64,000 bases of DNA, from positions 32,530,760 to 32,594,759 of the forward strand of contig OX344762.1 of NCBI GenBank assembly GCA_947034895.1, written 5' to 3'. The notes beneath the pieces were generated by a model. The model saw only the letters and a program-made list of their open reading frames with translations, did no database searches and had not been told where the DNA came from. The position numbers and the translations under genes were made by a program. Below, one piece after another: positions 11,400-22,633 of this stretch. The DNA is from Rhytidiadelphus loreus (taxonomy: Eukaryota > Streptophyta > Bryopsida > Hypnales > Hylocomiaceae). Position 1 is the stretch's first letter. Each line of letters opens with the position of its first letter.

Positions 11400-12100
11400 T
11401 TAACCCCTAAAGGACCATTGTCCCCTCAAGGGACAAAATGGATTTTGGGCAGGTTTCTATGATCTCAATTTTTAATGAATTTTTTGGAAACTATCTCATA
11501 ATATACAAGAGCTTATTACCTTTATGGGAATATAAATTTTGTTGCAATTGGTACCCGGGATTCCGGGAACAAAAGTTATGGCATCTTTAACATAATTTGT
11601 AAGGAACGTCTCAGGGCAGAAAAAGAAATCTACAAGAATTTGAAATTAATTTTTTAATTTTTTTCTTCTTAAAGGTCATATTTTTGTCTACATGTGTAGC
11701 TTTGATTCATTCCATTTCGATTAGTAATGTGAAAGTTATGAACAATATTGTTTGGCAGGCAATCAAAATGAAATGATTCAAAGTTTTTCACATAGATATA
11801 AATCATAAGAAATTAAGAACCAATTTCAATATCAATTTTGTTATTGGAAATGCCTTGTCATTTGTGAAGAATATCATTAATTTTTCGGGGGACCAACTGA
11901 ATGCTAAGTATTGAAAACTACTTATCATACAAAAACATTTGAACCACGTAGTGAGAAGTTCTAAAATTTGGTAGGCTTCGAATTTAATCCTTTAAAAAAT
12001 GTTGTGCCAAAGGAGATACTACAAATTCTATTCATGTTTCCCTTCTAAATATCACTATGATGCCAAAACAAACTATTTCAGTCCTTACGGGTTTAGGATT
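11400..12100. mobile_element. TTAA-type element, partly degraded
   Basis: Starts TTAACCCCTAAAGGACC at 11400 and matches the right half of the 3682-5137 element in reverse (GGGCAGGT..., TACCCGGGATTCCGGGAAC). The distal end is weak, possibly CCTTACGGGTTTAGG near 12,090. Confidence 0.55.
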
Positions 12101-12660
12101 TAGGAATATCTTCAAATCTATAGTAAACTTTATTTATTTTCACATCGTAGGAAGATCTTGCAATTGATGTACATGGCAAACTAGAAATTGTATGAAGTTG
12201 TTCAAATATAAATAATTGTTTGGATGTTCGGTATGAATTTCTTAAAAAGACAATGGTATTATTACATTGTTGGTATTTTGTGTAAATGAAAGCACAAAAG
12301 TCTACGTAGAAAACTGACCTACAACACATGCAATAAATGTATTTGACATGTGTCTAATCATCAAGAATTAGATCTTCAAAACACATAAAGGCTAATTCAT
12401 ATAGGAATATTTATATATCTTTATTGAAGAAACAAAACATGGACCCCATTGTACAACATGAGGTGGTTCTAAAGGTCAAAGCAACCCTTCCGATACACAC
12501 AAGTTTAGAAAAACAACTACCTATTAGTCTATTATTTACTAGAAGACTACCTCTAGCCCAAAATCATGCAACATCCATATTGGCCTCCTCTTCCCTTTTC
12601 TTCTTCATGACTTCAAGCTCATGGGCCGCAATTCTATAAGCACTCTTCAAAAGGGGTAGG
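12101..12660. other. AT-rich sequence without gene
   Basis: No supported gene or repeat. The right edge is the 3' flank of the minus-strand gene that ends at 12,669. Confidence 0.4.
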
Positions 12661-12668
12661 TCATGGTT

Positions 12669-14142
12669 CTACATCTTGTTTTTGATCCAAAAATTCTTGA
12701 ACATTCTCGCAAAACCGATGTGTGCAGTCCGGAAATCTATGTGCTTCTGAAACTGGTGTTCAAGCTTCTTCAAAGAAACTAACTTCTGCTTCAAGGAAGC
12801 TACCTCTGATGTCAGCACACACTGCTCTTCATCTACTAATAATGCATCCAAAGCCATTGGAAGGTCAATGGGGCCTACAACCGTGGTTTCTTTTAGGTCA
12901 TTCAACCTTGACTGTGCCTCTTCCACAGCTTTCCTTTCGGTATTCAATCGGTTTTCTTCTGCCAAACACTCTTCCATTATTTTGGCCATTCGTTTATCCA
13001 AGAACGGGGTGGAATTTGAGGTGGAGCCTCCATCTTTGCCTTTATTGAATTTCAAATAAAATTGCTCCAGCTCATCCATTTCCTTTTGTTGAACTGACAA
13101 ACGAACTTTCCCGCTTATGATTAGTGCTTCAAGGGTGTGCTCATCGTTGTCCTCAATGTCACCACCAGTGCGTTCATGTTGCCTTTCACATTCCATTCCT
13201 ATTTCTACCAGTCTACCAAGAATAGCCTTCAACTGGGCTTTATAAGCTTCTTTTCCTTGCCTCCTAGTGTCTTCAAGATATAATACTTCCCTTCCTGCTT
13301 CTTGAAGAGGTAGTTCTTCACATGAATCAAAAATCACCAATGCTTGTTCAGCATCTCGTTGCAACCCGATCTCGCCCTCCTCCTTGTCTTCCTCCATTTC
13401 TCGCATGCGTGCATATACATGTTGAAGAACTTCGTCTTCCTCAGGATGACGGAAGTGCATTGGCTCCAACGATCTAAGAGGCGCGATATGCAATACTACT
13501 GCCCCTTCTGAGTCTCCAACAAAAGGTACCACCGCTGCCATATTTTCTTCAAGTATTGGATCTTCATTTGGGGGCATGGGGTCTGCAATGTCTTCTTCAT
13601 CCGAGTCGGTGGAGGTGGACGACTGGCCCCAATTGTAGTCTTCATCCGACACTTCTTCTTTGAAATGTTTTTTGGGCCCTAATCCATCCCTCGGATTATT
13701 TGATGGATCCGCCCTTGGAATGTCTTTGGTAGTGGGAACTATGCTATTGGGGTTTTTCTTAATGGTCCTTCAATCCACAGTTCGTCGCAATTGTAGCTCT
13801 GCATAGACCATTTGGCATATACCCAATGAAACTTGACTCCCCTTCACTGTTGGTTTTTGATATAATGTCCGGTAAACTTCGATGCACCGTTGCACAAATG
13901 CATCATCTCTGCAATAGTGAAGATTAGCATTGTTTTGGCTGATATGGACATCGTGCCGGAAGTAAGGGAATAGCTTATCGATATGGCACCACCCTACGTA
14001 GGCCTTGCAAGTGTTGAACGTCCAATCCGATTGCACGTTTTGCCAATTTGGAAATGCCCTTGCTGTTGGGTCCAAAAGGATGGCTACATTCCAACTATGG
14101 CGCTCTCCTTTCTTCTTTGCCTTCTTAAAGGGGGGGGGGCAT
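12669..14142 (-). pseudogene. WCHISKLF-family passenger gene 1 (in-frame TGA, poly-G shift)
   Basis: Paralogue of the intact gene at 32,659-34,152. The N-terminal domain reads VAILLDPTARAFPNWQ, YVGWCHIDKLFPYFRHDVH, NANLHYCRDDAF, RCIEVYRTLYQ, YAELQLRRTVD. It is followed by an acidic linker and a long charged coiled coil to the stop at 12,669. Two defects: TGA at 13,770-13,772 stands exactly where paralogues have Trp in VDW(S/T)T, and a run of ten C on the coding strand just after ATG 14,142 shifts the frame (nine would keep it). Apart from these, the frame is open over 1.4 kb. The 5' end faces motif array 3. Function unknown. Confidence 0.65.
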
Positions 14143-14319
14143 GGTGAATATAGGATGTATTGGTATCCTCCAAATGCTCAGAAAGTATAGTCTTCCACAA
14201 TCGACGACAGCACAAAAAGTGTCCTAGACACAAGATTCCAGTGCACGAACACGCATCCAGACGCTTGAAAGCATATGGAAGCCGATGCATAGCATTGGAA
14301 AAGAAAGTGGCAGCTCGCG

Positions 14320-14462
14320 TCCGTGGCGACCGCATTTGTACCCGAAGTCGCCCTGGGCGCGTGCGGGATCAGGGTTTAGGGGGGCGAGTGCGTTAAGTGG
14401 GGCGACCGCGGGTCCAGGAAGGGCGCGTGCGGCTTCAGGGCGACCACGGGTCCAGGGAAAGG
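14320..14462 (+). repeat. CpG-rich motif array 3, upstream of passenger gene 1
   Basis: Variants GGCGAGTGCG, GGCGACCGCGGGT, GGCGCGTGCGG and GGCGACCACGGGT, with one reversed copy at the left edge. It lies about 180 bp upstream of the ATG of passenger gene 1. Confidence 0.8.
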
Positions 14463-14659
14463 TAGTAGACTCAGGAAATGCATAGGGAGAATTGACCCCC
14501 TCATTGCCCCCGTCAACTTAGATTTGAAAAAAAAAAAACCTATATTCTGCCAATTTTTGGGTAATTCTTGCATCTCCTAGAAGTAATTTGGGGCCTCTGA
14601 TTGCAAATATGATTTCAGAATTCCCAAAAAAATTAAGCAGTGCAAATAATAAATTCTAG

Positions 14660-16100
14660 GGCAAGCCCTGGATGGGCAATGAGGGAGTCAATTCACCCTG
14701 GCCCTCACAAATGGCTCATCTCCTGACTGATCTCCCTTTTTCATGTATTTACTTCAATGAAAATATTTTTAGATCATTTTTCAGACAAAGAAAAATAAAA
14801 GAGGAATCTAACACAAGTGATTTCATTTTTTTAAAGTATTTTTTAATTAATTGTAAATTTCCAAAGGACTTGTGTCATAGGTCCCTACTTATGCCCCTAG
14901 GTCTCCCGTAAAACGTTCACTTGCAACTTCTAAAGAAAAATGGGGAAGTAAAGAGAATGAATTGGCTTTTACAATTGATAATTTTTTTTTCTCGAATCAT
15001 TTAATGATTATGGAGGTCAATTTATGAACTACAGTTTGTCCATTTCAAAGCCACTTATAGAGTCCATTTTTAATGCCCACTCCATTTTAGAGCCTTCTAC
15101 CTTATATTTACTTTCACATCCTCACAAATGGAGAGAGGAAGTACAATTTATGTATCAATGAATAGGTGGTAGTAAAATCGTGGGCCACTGCAATTAAAGA
15201 TATTCCCAACATGTAATGAGATTAATAGCTTTTTCAAGTGATATTAAGTTTTGGAAGAGAACATTTTAGTGTGCCAATATAATTTGTCACAGCTTCATTT
15301 CAACTCCAATCCCAAATTTATTTTTATAAGCAATACACTCAACCATGAAAAAGTAAATTTGGTAGGTTATCATCTCACAACTCTTATCCCCGGGGAGGAC
15401 ACTCCCTATGTTTTAGCAAACTACGTGCGGCGGAAAAAGTAAAACAAGTAATACACCTTAAAATTTAATTTCTTTTTCAAAAAAAAAATTATGGATAGAT
15501 TTTACTACTTTATAAGTTTATGTTTTGAATTATTGGTATTTTTTTGTGCTAATAGTAATTAGTTATAAATTTTTGAAGAAAAAAGATACACTGTAAAGCT
15601 GAAAATAACTTTCACACCTCTATATTATATAAGAAAAAAAATTTGAAAAATGAAAAAAAATTTATATAGAATAGCTTTCTATTGAAAGTTTATTTTGGTT
15701 GAATATTGATGCAATAGTCATCTTCATGTGAGCTCTATAAATATTTTAGTTGGAGAACATGCCATTTTAGTTCATTTTTCAACCCTTTCTAGACAATATA
15801 TCTTATGTTATTTGGAATTGAATTTTTTGTCAATAGAAACCTTTAGTCATTGTTAAACAAAGCTCAAAATTTTAGAATGAAATTATAGTTTATTCAAGGT
15901 GAATTACATGAATTACTTTTTCCACCGCCGCACGTAGGTACCCCAAATGTAGTGAGAGTGTCCTCCCCTAGCTCTTATCCAATATTGCACCTTCATGAAA
16001 CGTGCATACTAATACACAAGCTAATTAAACATTCCTATGGTTAGGTTCTTGTTTCATAAAACTTGCTTCAATGGAAATAACTATAAGTCCATGCTCTTTT
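14660..16100 (+). repeat. Left arm of internal inverted repeat
   Basis: AT-rich sequence that recurs in reverse at about 31,200-32,090; for example TTGGAAGAGAACATTTTAG and CATCTCACAACTCTTATCC have clear reverse complements at 31.4-31.5 kb. It carries an insertion (15,390-15,971) absent from the right arm. No coding content. Confidence 0.75.
15390..15971. mobile_element. Mutator-like MITE with 9-bp TSD
   Basis: Ends CCGGGGAGGACACTC and, inverted, CTAGGGGAGGACACTC; further inside, TACGTGCGGCGGAAAAAGTAA is mirrored by TTTTTCCACCGCCGCACGTA. The flanks are a perfect 9-bp duplication CTCTTATCC (15,381-15,389 and 15,972-15,980). Nine base pairs is typical of Mutator-like elements. The mirror arm near 31,378 has one copy of the site (GGATAAGAG) and no insertion, so it is an empty-site control. 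Confidence 0.82.
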
Positions 16101-16414
16101 CATAAAGGAAAAATACAGTTGGAAAGGCATAGGCACTTAGGGGTTCATTAGTAGTGCATTCTAATTGTTAAGCTAAACTTATCTTTTGACTCTAAATAGA
16201 TTATGCAAACACCCCTCTTCTAAAATCAAATTTCATTCGCAAGTACATCTTCGTCATTGTCCATAATGACGAACAATTCTAATTAAATAATGATTTAGCA
16301 CAAGTGAATTCTAAAATACTGTATATCATTACGAATTAGTTACTTTAAAGTTTCAAAAATTCCCGTAAAGAATTGAATATAGGCCAGGTGTCGTGCTTCG
16401 AAGGTTTGACCAAA

Positions 16415-16473
16415 GACCTCCTCGACCTCCGCAGTGAGATGTTTTCTATCTCACTGCGGAGGTTGAAGAGGTC
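16415..16473. repeat. Unit hairpin, copy 1
   Basis: 26-bp arms (24 of 26 paired) around a 7-base loop. The arm core CTCCGCAGTGAGAT is unlike that of any other unit at the same position. Confidence 0.9.
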
Positions 16474-16515
16474 CTTGACCGAACCCATAAGCCCAAACCA
16501 GAACCTCATACATCA

Positions 16516-16640
16516 TGTACACCGGGTTGGGAATCGAACCGTAGACCTCCCAGACTCCACTTGAATTCGAAGAAGTCGACCCTTGTGTGAGAATCCCTTC
16601 CACTACTTCACCTTCTCGTTGGTCACATCGGGAATCACCT
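16516..16640 (-). other. tRNA-like (SINE-type) block with B box
   Basis: On the minus strand GGTTCGATTCCC matches the RNA polymerase III B box exactly. An A-box-like GTGAAGTAGTGGAAGGG lies about 70 bases upstream. The same block recurs in the other units, with B boxes near 17,983, 19,212, 20,846, 28,296 and 30,800. The spacing is long for a plain tRNA, so I infer a tRNA-derived SINE head rather than a functional tRNA. Confidence 0.55.
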
Positions 16641-16739
16641 TCGATGCACCACTCCTTGTCTATCCCATTTTTATTCATTTTTTTCTTTCATTCTACAGGG
16701 CTTCAAAATACCATCAGCCGCCCAACAAAAATTAGTCTC

Positions 16740-16992
16740 CCCGTTTTGGACCCGAAGTCGCCCCACCCGAAGTCGCCCCACCCGAAGTCGCCCTACCCGA
16801 GGTCGCCCAAGTCCCAGAAAAGAGGGAAGCAAAAATGCGTGAGTTTTTCCCTCCTCTCTGGACCCGCGGTCGCCCCACCCGAAGTCGCCCTACCCGCAGT
16901 CGCCCCACCCGAGGTCGCCCCAGCACCGCTGAAGGAAGTCCCCAATTTCCCCCTTCTCTGGACCCGCGGTCGCCCCACCCGCGGTCGCCCCT
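16740..16992 (-). repeat. CpG-rich motif array 4
   Basis: Reverse-oriented array (ACCCGAAGTCGCCCC and ACCCGCGGTCGCCCC) in tandem unit 1. Confidence 0.9.
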
Positions 16993-17864
16993 ACATTAGT
17001 ATTTGAGAGAATCACTTAGAGAACATTGCTGTCATGGTAGGTGAGATCATAGAATATTTTCTACATAGCTTACAATTATAACACATGATCATTTTATTAA
17101 ATAGTCCCTAACAAGGCTTCAATATCCTCAAGCCCTACAATCATAAATCCAAACCCTACAAAGCCCTCGCAAACTAGAACCCATACCCAAACCTAAACCC
17201 TTGAATGCCCAACCCATTTTAGGATGTTTTATGAATTTGCTTTAACATCAACAAGAAGCCAACATTTTGAATTATAGAATCAATTACTTTGTACTTCTTC
17301 ATTTTTCCTCCAATCTCAAAAAACTTTATTTGTGCAAATTATCAAATTGTTGTGGAGGGGGGTAATACACTTGAAGTAAAAAATGTACATTTCTCTTATT
17401 CTCTTGTTATAATCTTACAACACTTACACAATTTTGCACTCAAAATTAATGTGCATACTAACAAGCACGTTGTTTAAACATTCATACGGTTAGATTCAAA
17501 AATAAATAGGAAACTTGCTTCAATGGGAATTATTATAAGTCCATGTTCTTTTTTCATAGGAAAAACACAAGAGGGAAAGGCTTAGGCACGTAGGGCTTAA
17601 TTAGTAATACACTCTAGTAGTTAAGTTAAATTTATCTTTTGACACTAAATAGATTATGCAAACATCCTTCTTGTAAAATCAAATTTCATTTTCAAGTATT
17701 TATTCGTCACTGTCCATAATGACGAACAATTCTAATTAAATAATGATTTAGCACAATTGAATTCTAAAATACTCTATATCATTACGAATTAGTTACTTTA
17801 AAGTTTCAAAAATTCCCGTGAAGACCTCGGTATACGCCACGTGACGTGCTTTGAGGATTGGGCC

Positions 17865-17929
17865 AAGGATAACTTTGAGTTTCGCTCAGAAATGTTTTTC
17901 ATCTTAGAGCGGAATTCGAAGTGACCCTT
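17865..17929. repeat. Unit hairpin, copy 2
   Basis: 30-base arms, 23 of 30 paired, outer ends AAGG / CCTT. Confidence 0.8.
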
Positions 17930-18196
17930 GACCGAACCCGTAAGACCAAACCATAACCTCCTACATCATGCACACGGAGTTGGGAATCGAACCGTAGACC
18001 TCTCAGACTCCACTTGAGTTCGAAGAAGTCGACCGTTGTGTGAGAATCCCTTCCACTACTTCACCTTTCTGTTGGTCACATCGGGAATCACCTTTGATGC
18101 ACCACTCCTTGTCCATCCCATTTTTTTTCTTTTTTTTTCTTTGATTGTACGGGTCTTCAAAACACCATGAGCCGCCCAACACAAATTAATCTCCCA

Positions 18197-18470
18197 GTTT
18201 TGGACCCAAAGTCGCCCCACCCGAAGTCGCCCAAGTCCCAGAAAAGAGGGAATTTCAAATGCGTGAGTTTTTCCCTCCTCTTTGGACCCGCGGTCACCCC
18301 ACCCGAAGTCGCCCCACCCAAGGTCGCCCCAGCACCGCAGAAAGAAGTCCCCAATTTCCCCCTTCTCTGGACCCGTAGTCGCCCTACCCGCGGTCGCCCT
18401 AGCACCACTGAAGGAAGTCCCCAATTTCCCCCTTCTCTGGACCCGCGGTCGCCCCACCCGCGGTCGCCCC
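18197..18470 (-). repeat. CpG-rich motif array 5
   Basis: Reverse-oriented array in tandem unit 2; same motif, with a duplicated spacer containing GAAGTCCCCAATTTCCCCCT. Confidence 0.9.
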
Positions 18471-19095
18471 TACATCAGTATTTGAAAGAGTCACTTAGAG
18501 AACATTACTGTCATGGTAGGTGAGATCATAGAATATTTTCTACATAGCTTACAATTATATCACATGATCATTTTATTAAATGGTCCCTAACAAGGCTTCA
18601 ATATCCTCAAGTCCTACAATCATGAACTCCAAACCCTACAAAGCCCTCGCAAACTAGAACCTATACCCAAACCTAAACCCTTGAATGCCCAACCCATTTT
18701 AGGATGTTTTATGAATTTGCTTTAACTTCAACAAGAAATCAACATTTTGAATTATAGAATCAATTTCTTTGTACTTCTTCATTTTTCCTCCAATCCCCAC
18801 AAAATTTATTTGTGCAAATTATCAAAATGTTGTGGAGAGGGGTAATACACTTTAAGTTAAACTTATCTTTTGACTCTAAATGGATTATGCAAACACCCCT
18901 CTTGTAAAATCAAATTTCATTCGCAAGTATTTATTCATCATTGTCCATAATGACGAACAAATCTAATTAAATAATGATTTAGCACAATTGAATTCTAAAA
19001 TACTCTATATCATTACAAATAAATTACTTTAAAGTTTCAAAAATTCCCATGAAGACCTCGGTCTAGGCCACGTGACGTGCCTCCATGATTGAGCC

Positions 19096-19160
19096 AAGGA
19101 CACTTTCAAGTATAGAACGGAAATGTTTGTCATCTCCGTTCTCTATTCGAAAGTGTCCTT
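19096..19160. repeat. Unit hairpin, copy 3
   Basis: 30-base arms, 26 of 30 paired. The arm core TATAGAACGGAAATG differs from copy 1, with matching changes in the opposite arm. Confidence 0.88.
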
Positions 19161-19430
19161 GACCGAACCCGTAAGACCCAACTATAACCTCCTTTATCAT
19201 GCACACGGAGTTGGGAATCGAACCGCAGACCTCCTAGACTCCACTTGAGTTCAAAGAAGTCAACCCTTGTCTGAGAATCCCTTCCACTACTTCACCTTGT
19301 CGTTGCTCACACCGGGAATCACCTTTGATGCACCACTCCTTGTCCATCCCATCTTTATTCATTTTTTTCTTTCATTCTACAGGGCTTCAAAATACCATCA
19401 GCCGCCCAACAAAAATTAGTCTCCCCGTTT

Positions 19431-19662
19431 TGGACCCGAAGTCGCCCCACCCGAAGTCGCCCAAGTCCCAGAAAAGAGGGAAGCAAAAATACGTGAGTTT
19501 TTCCCTCCTCTCTGGACCCGCGGTCGCCCCACCCGAAGTCGCTCTACCCGAAGTCGCCCCAACCGTGGTCGCCCCAGCACCGCTGAAGGAAGTCCCCAAT
19601 TTCCCCCTTCTCTGGACCCGCGGTCGCCCCACCCGCGGTCGCCCCACCCACGGTCGCCCCTA
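19431..19662 (-). repeat. CpG-rich motif array 6
   Basis: Reverse-oriented array in tandem unit 3. Confidence 0.9.
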
Positions 19663-20726
19663 CATCAGTATTTGAAAGAGTCACTTAGAGAACATTGCTG
19701 TCATGGTAGGTGAGATCATAGAATATTTTCTACATAGCTTACAATTATAACACATGATCATTTTATTAAATAGTCCCTAACAAGGCTTCAATATCCTCAA
19801 GCCCTACAGTCATAAACTCCAAACCCTACAAAGCCCTCGCAAACTGGAACCTATACCCAAACCTAAACCCTTGAATGCCCAACCCATTTTAGGATGTTTT
19901 ATGAATGTGCTTTAACATCAACAAGAAGCCAACATTTTGAATTATAGAATCAATTTCTTTGTACTTCTTCATTTTTCCTCCAATGCCAAAAAACTTTATT
20001 TGTGCAAATTATCAAATTGTTGTGGAGGGGGGTAATACACTTGAAGTAAAAAATGTACATTTCTCTTATTCTCTTGTTATAATCTTACAACACTTACGCA
20101 ATTTTGCATTCAAAATTAACGTGCATACTAACAAGCAAGTTCTTTAAACATTCATACGGTTAGATTCAAAAATAAATAGGAAACTTGCTTCAATGGGAAT
20201 TATTATAAGTCCATGCTTTTTTTTAATAGGACAAATACAAGAGGGAAAGGCTTAGGCACGTAGGGCCTAATTAGTAATGCACTCTAATAGTTAAGTTAAA
20301 TTTATCTTTTGACACTAAATAGATTATGCAAACATCCTTCTTGTAAAATCAAATTTCATTTACAAGTATTTATTCATCATTGTCCATAAAAATGAACAAT
20401 TCTAATTAATTAAAATTTTAGCACAATTGAATTCTAAAATACTCTATATCATTACGAATTAGTTACTTTAAAGTTTCAAAAAATCCCATGAAGACCTGAG
20501 TATAGGCCAGGTGATGTACTTTGTGGATTGGGCGAAGGACCACTTTGAAATGAGAAGTGAAATGTTTGTCATTGTCCATAAAAATGAACAATTCTAATTA
20601 ATTAAAGTTTTAGCACAATTGAATTCTAAAATACTCTATATCATTACAAATTAGTTACTTTAAAGTTTCAAAGAATCCCGTGAAGACCTCGGTATACGCC
20701 ACGTGACGTGCTTCGAGGATTGGGCC

Positions 20727-20793
20727 AAGGACCACTTTGAATACAGAACTGAAATGTGTTTTTCATCTCAGATCTGAACTCAAAGTGGACCTT
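20727..20793. repeat. Unit hairpin, copy 4
   Basis: 30-base arms, 25 of 30 paired. A truncated neighbour with only one arm lies at about 20,525-20,555. Confidence 0.85.
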
Positions 20794-21063
20794 GACCGAA
20801 CCCATAATATTCAACCAGATCCTCCTTTATCATGCACACGGAGTTGGGAATCGAACCGCAGACCTCCTAGACTCCACTTGAGTTTGAAGAAGTCGACCCT
20901 TGTGTGAGAATCCCTTCTACTACTTCACCTTCTCGTTGGTCACACCCGGAATCACCTTTGATGCACCACTCCTTGTCCATCCCATCTTTATTCTTTTTTT
21001 TCTTTGATTCTATGGGGCTTCAAAATACCATGAGCCGCCCAACACAAATTAATCTCCCAGTTT

Positions 21064-21333
21064 TGGACCCAAAGTCGCCCCACCCGAAGTCGCCCAAGTC
21101 CCAGAAAAGAGGGAATTTCAAATGCGTGAGTTTTTCCCTCCTCTTTGGACCCGCGGTCACCCCACCCGAAGTCGCCCCACTCGAGGTCGCCCCAGCACCG
21201 CAGAAAGAAGTCCCCAATTTCCCCCTTCTCTGGACCCGTAGTCGCCCTACCCGTGGTCGCCCCACCCGAGGGCGCCCTTGTACCGCAGAAAGAAGTCCCC
21301 AATCTCCCCCTTCTCTGGACCCGTGGTCGCCCC
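21064..21333 (-). repeat. CpG-rich motif array 7
   Basis: Reverse-oriented array in tandem unit 4. Confidence 0.9.
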
Positions 21334-21790
21334 TACATCAGTATTTGAAAGAGTCACTTACAGAAGACTGCTGTCATGGTAGGTGAGATCATAGAATATT
21401 TTCTAGATAGCTTACAATTATATCACATGATCATTTTATTAAATGGTCCCTAACAAGGCTTCAATATTTTGAAGCCCTACAATCATGAACCGAAAACCCG
21501 ACAAAGCCCTCGCAAAGTAGAACCCTAGAATCCAAACCGTAACCCTCAAATGCCCAATGCATTTTAGGATGTTTTATGAATTTGTTTTAAATTGTACAAG
21601 AAGTCAACATTATATGTGCCTACTAACAAGCAAGTTGTTTAAACATTCATACGGTTAGATTAAAAAATAAATAGGAAACTTGCTTCAATAGGAATTACTG
21701 TAAGTCCATGCTTTTTTTTCATAGGAAAAATACAAGAGGGAAAGGCTTAGGCACATAGGGCTTAATAATTAATGCACTCTTATTGTAATG

Positions 21791-22630
21791 CACTTCAAGA
21801 TTTTTTCTGAAAGTAGCCAAAGTGACGGTTTTTAGTGGTTCTGAACCTATAATGGCCTTCGAACTTCAGGGGTTGAATTCACATCTAAAGAAACTTTTAT
21901 TAGTTTTCGATCATGGCTCAAACATATAGATCTTGCAAGAATATTTTGACCATGTATTCAAAAGTAATGAACCTGGAAGAAGCCTTCAAGGTACTCTTTG
22001 TAAAAATGTTTTGTGAAACATTAAAAGGCAAATTCAAAATTTAATTTTTAATTTGTAGACCAAAATGGTTTTGTTGAGAGAAAACGTAATTTCTACATAT
22101 AAAGGTGAAATTAATTTCACCTAAAAATGGTGTATTGCATTTAACCCTTATGTTCCCATTTTTTCTGGCCCATTCAAACCAATTGAGAAATGTCGTTTTT
22201 ATTGCCAAAAACCTATTAAGATTACAAGAAAGTCATCCTTTTTTGCCGGATGAACCAATACAAGTGCCGATTGTCAATGCTTTTTAGAAGGAAAATGGGC
22301 TCCATTATTCCAAGGCTATATATCTTACTGTAGGATATCTTACTGGAACATTGAGCCTATTTAATTCATTCATTGCAGCAAAATACAAACATTGATATGA
22401 GAGATTCAATACAACATACCATGAAGAATAGATCCACAATATTGCCAATTTGGGGAAAATGGCACTTCATATTAAAATTTGATTACATGTACTAGAAGTA
22501 CTACTCCAAAATGATACTATGGTATTCTTCTATCACACTACAACACGGAGTCCCGAAAAACTAATTCTGGAGGCTTCATATTCCAGGGTGGAAGCATGAG
22601 TGAAGCTACCACCTCAGAGCATGTGAGTCT
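21791..22630. other. AT-rich sequence without gene
   Basis: No supported gene. It contains the 3' flank of the kinase-like gene ending at 22,634. Confidence 0.4.
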
Positions 22631-22633
22631 CGT

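Larger units (their letters stand above)
16100..21790 (+). repeat. Four tandem 1.2-1.5-kb composite units
   Basis: Each unit has in order: an AT-rich block (ATTCTAAAATACT..ATCATTACGAATTAG), a short hairpin, a tRNA-like block on the minus strand, a polypyrimidine stretch, a CpG-rich motif array pointing left, then an AT-rich tail beginning TCATGGTAGGTGAGATCATA. Unit starts are near 16.1, 17.6, 18.85 and 20.3 kb. The last contains a partial internal duplication (20,380-20,680). Two more units lie in reverse at 27.8-31.4 kb. Open frames over the arrays (RGRPTRGRP-type) are by-products of the repeat. Confidence 0.85.
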
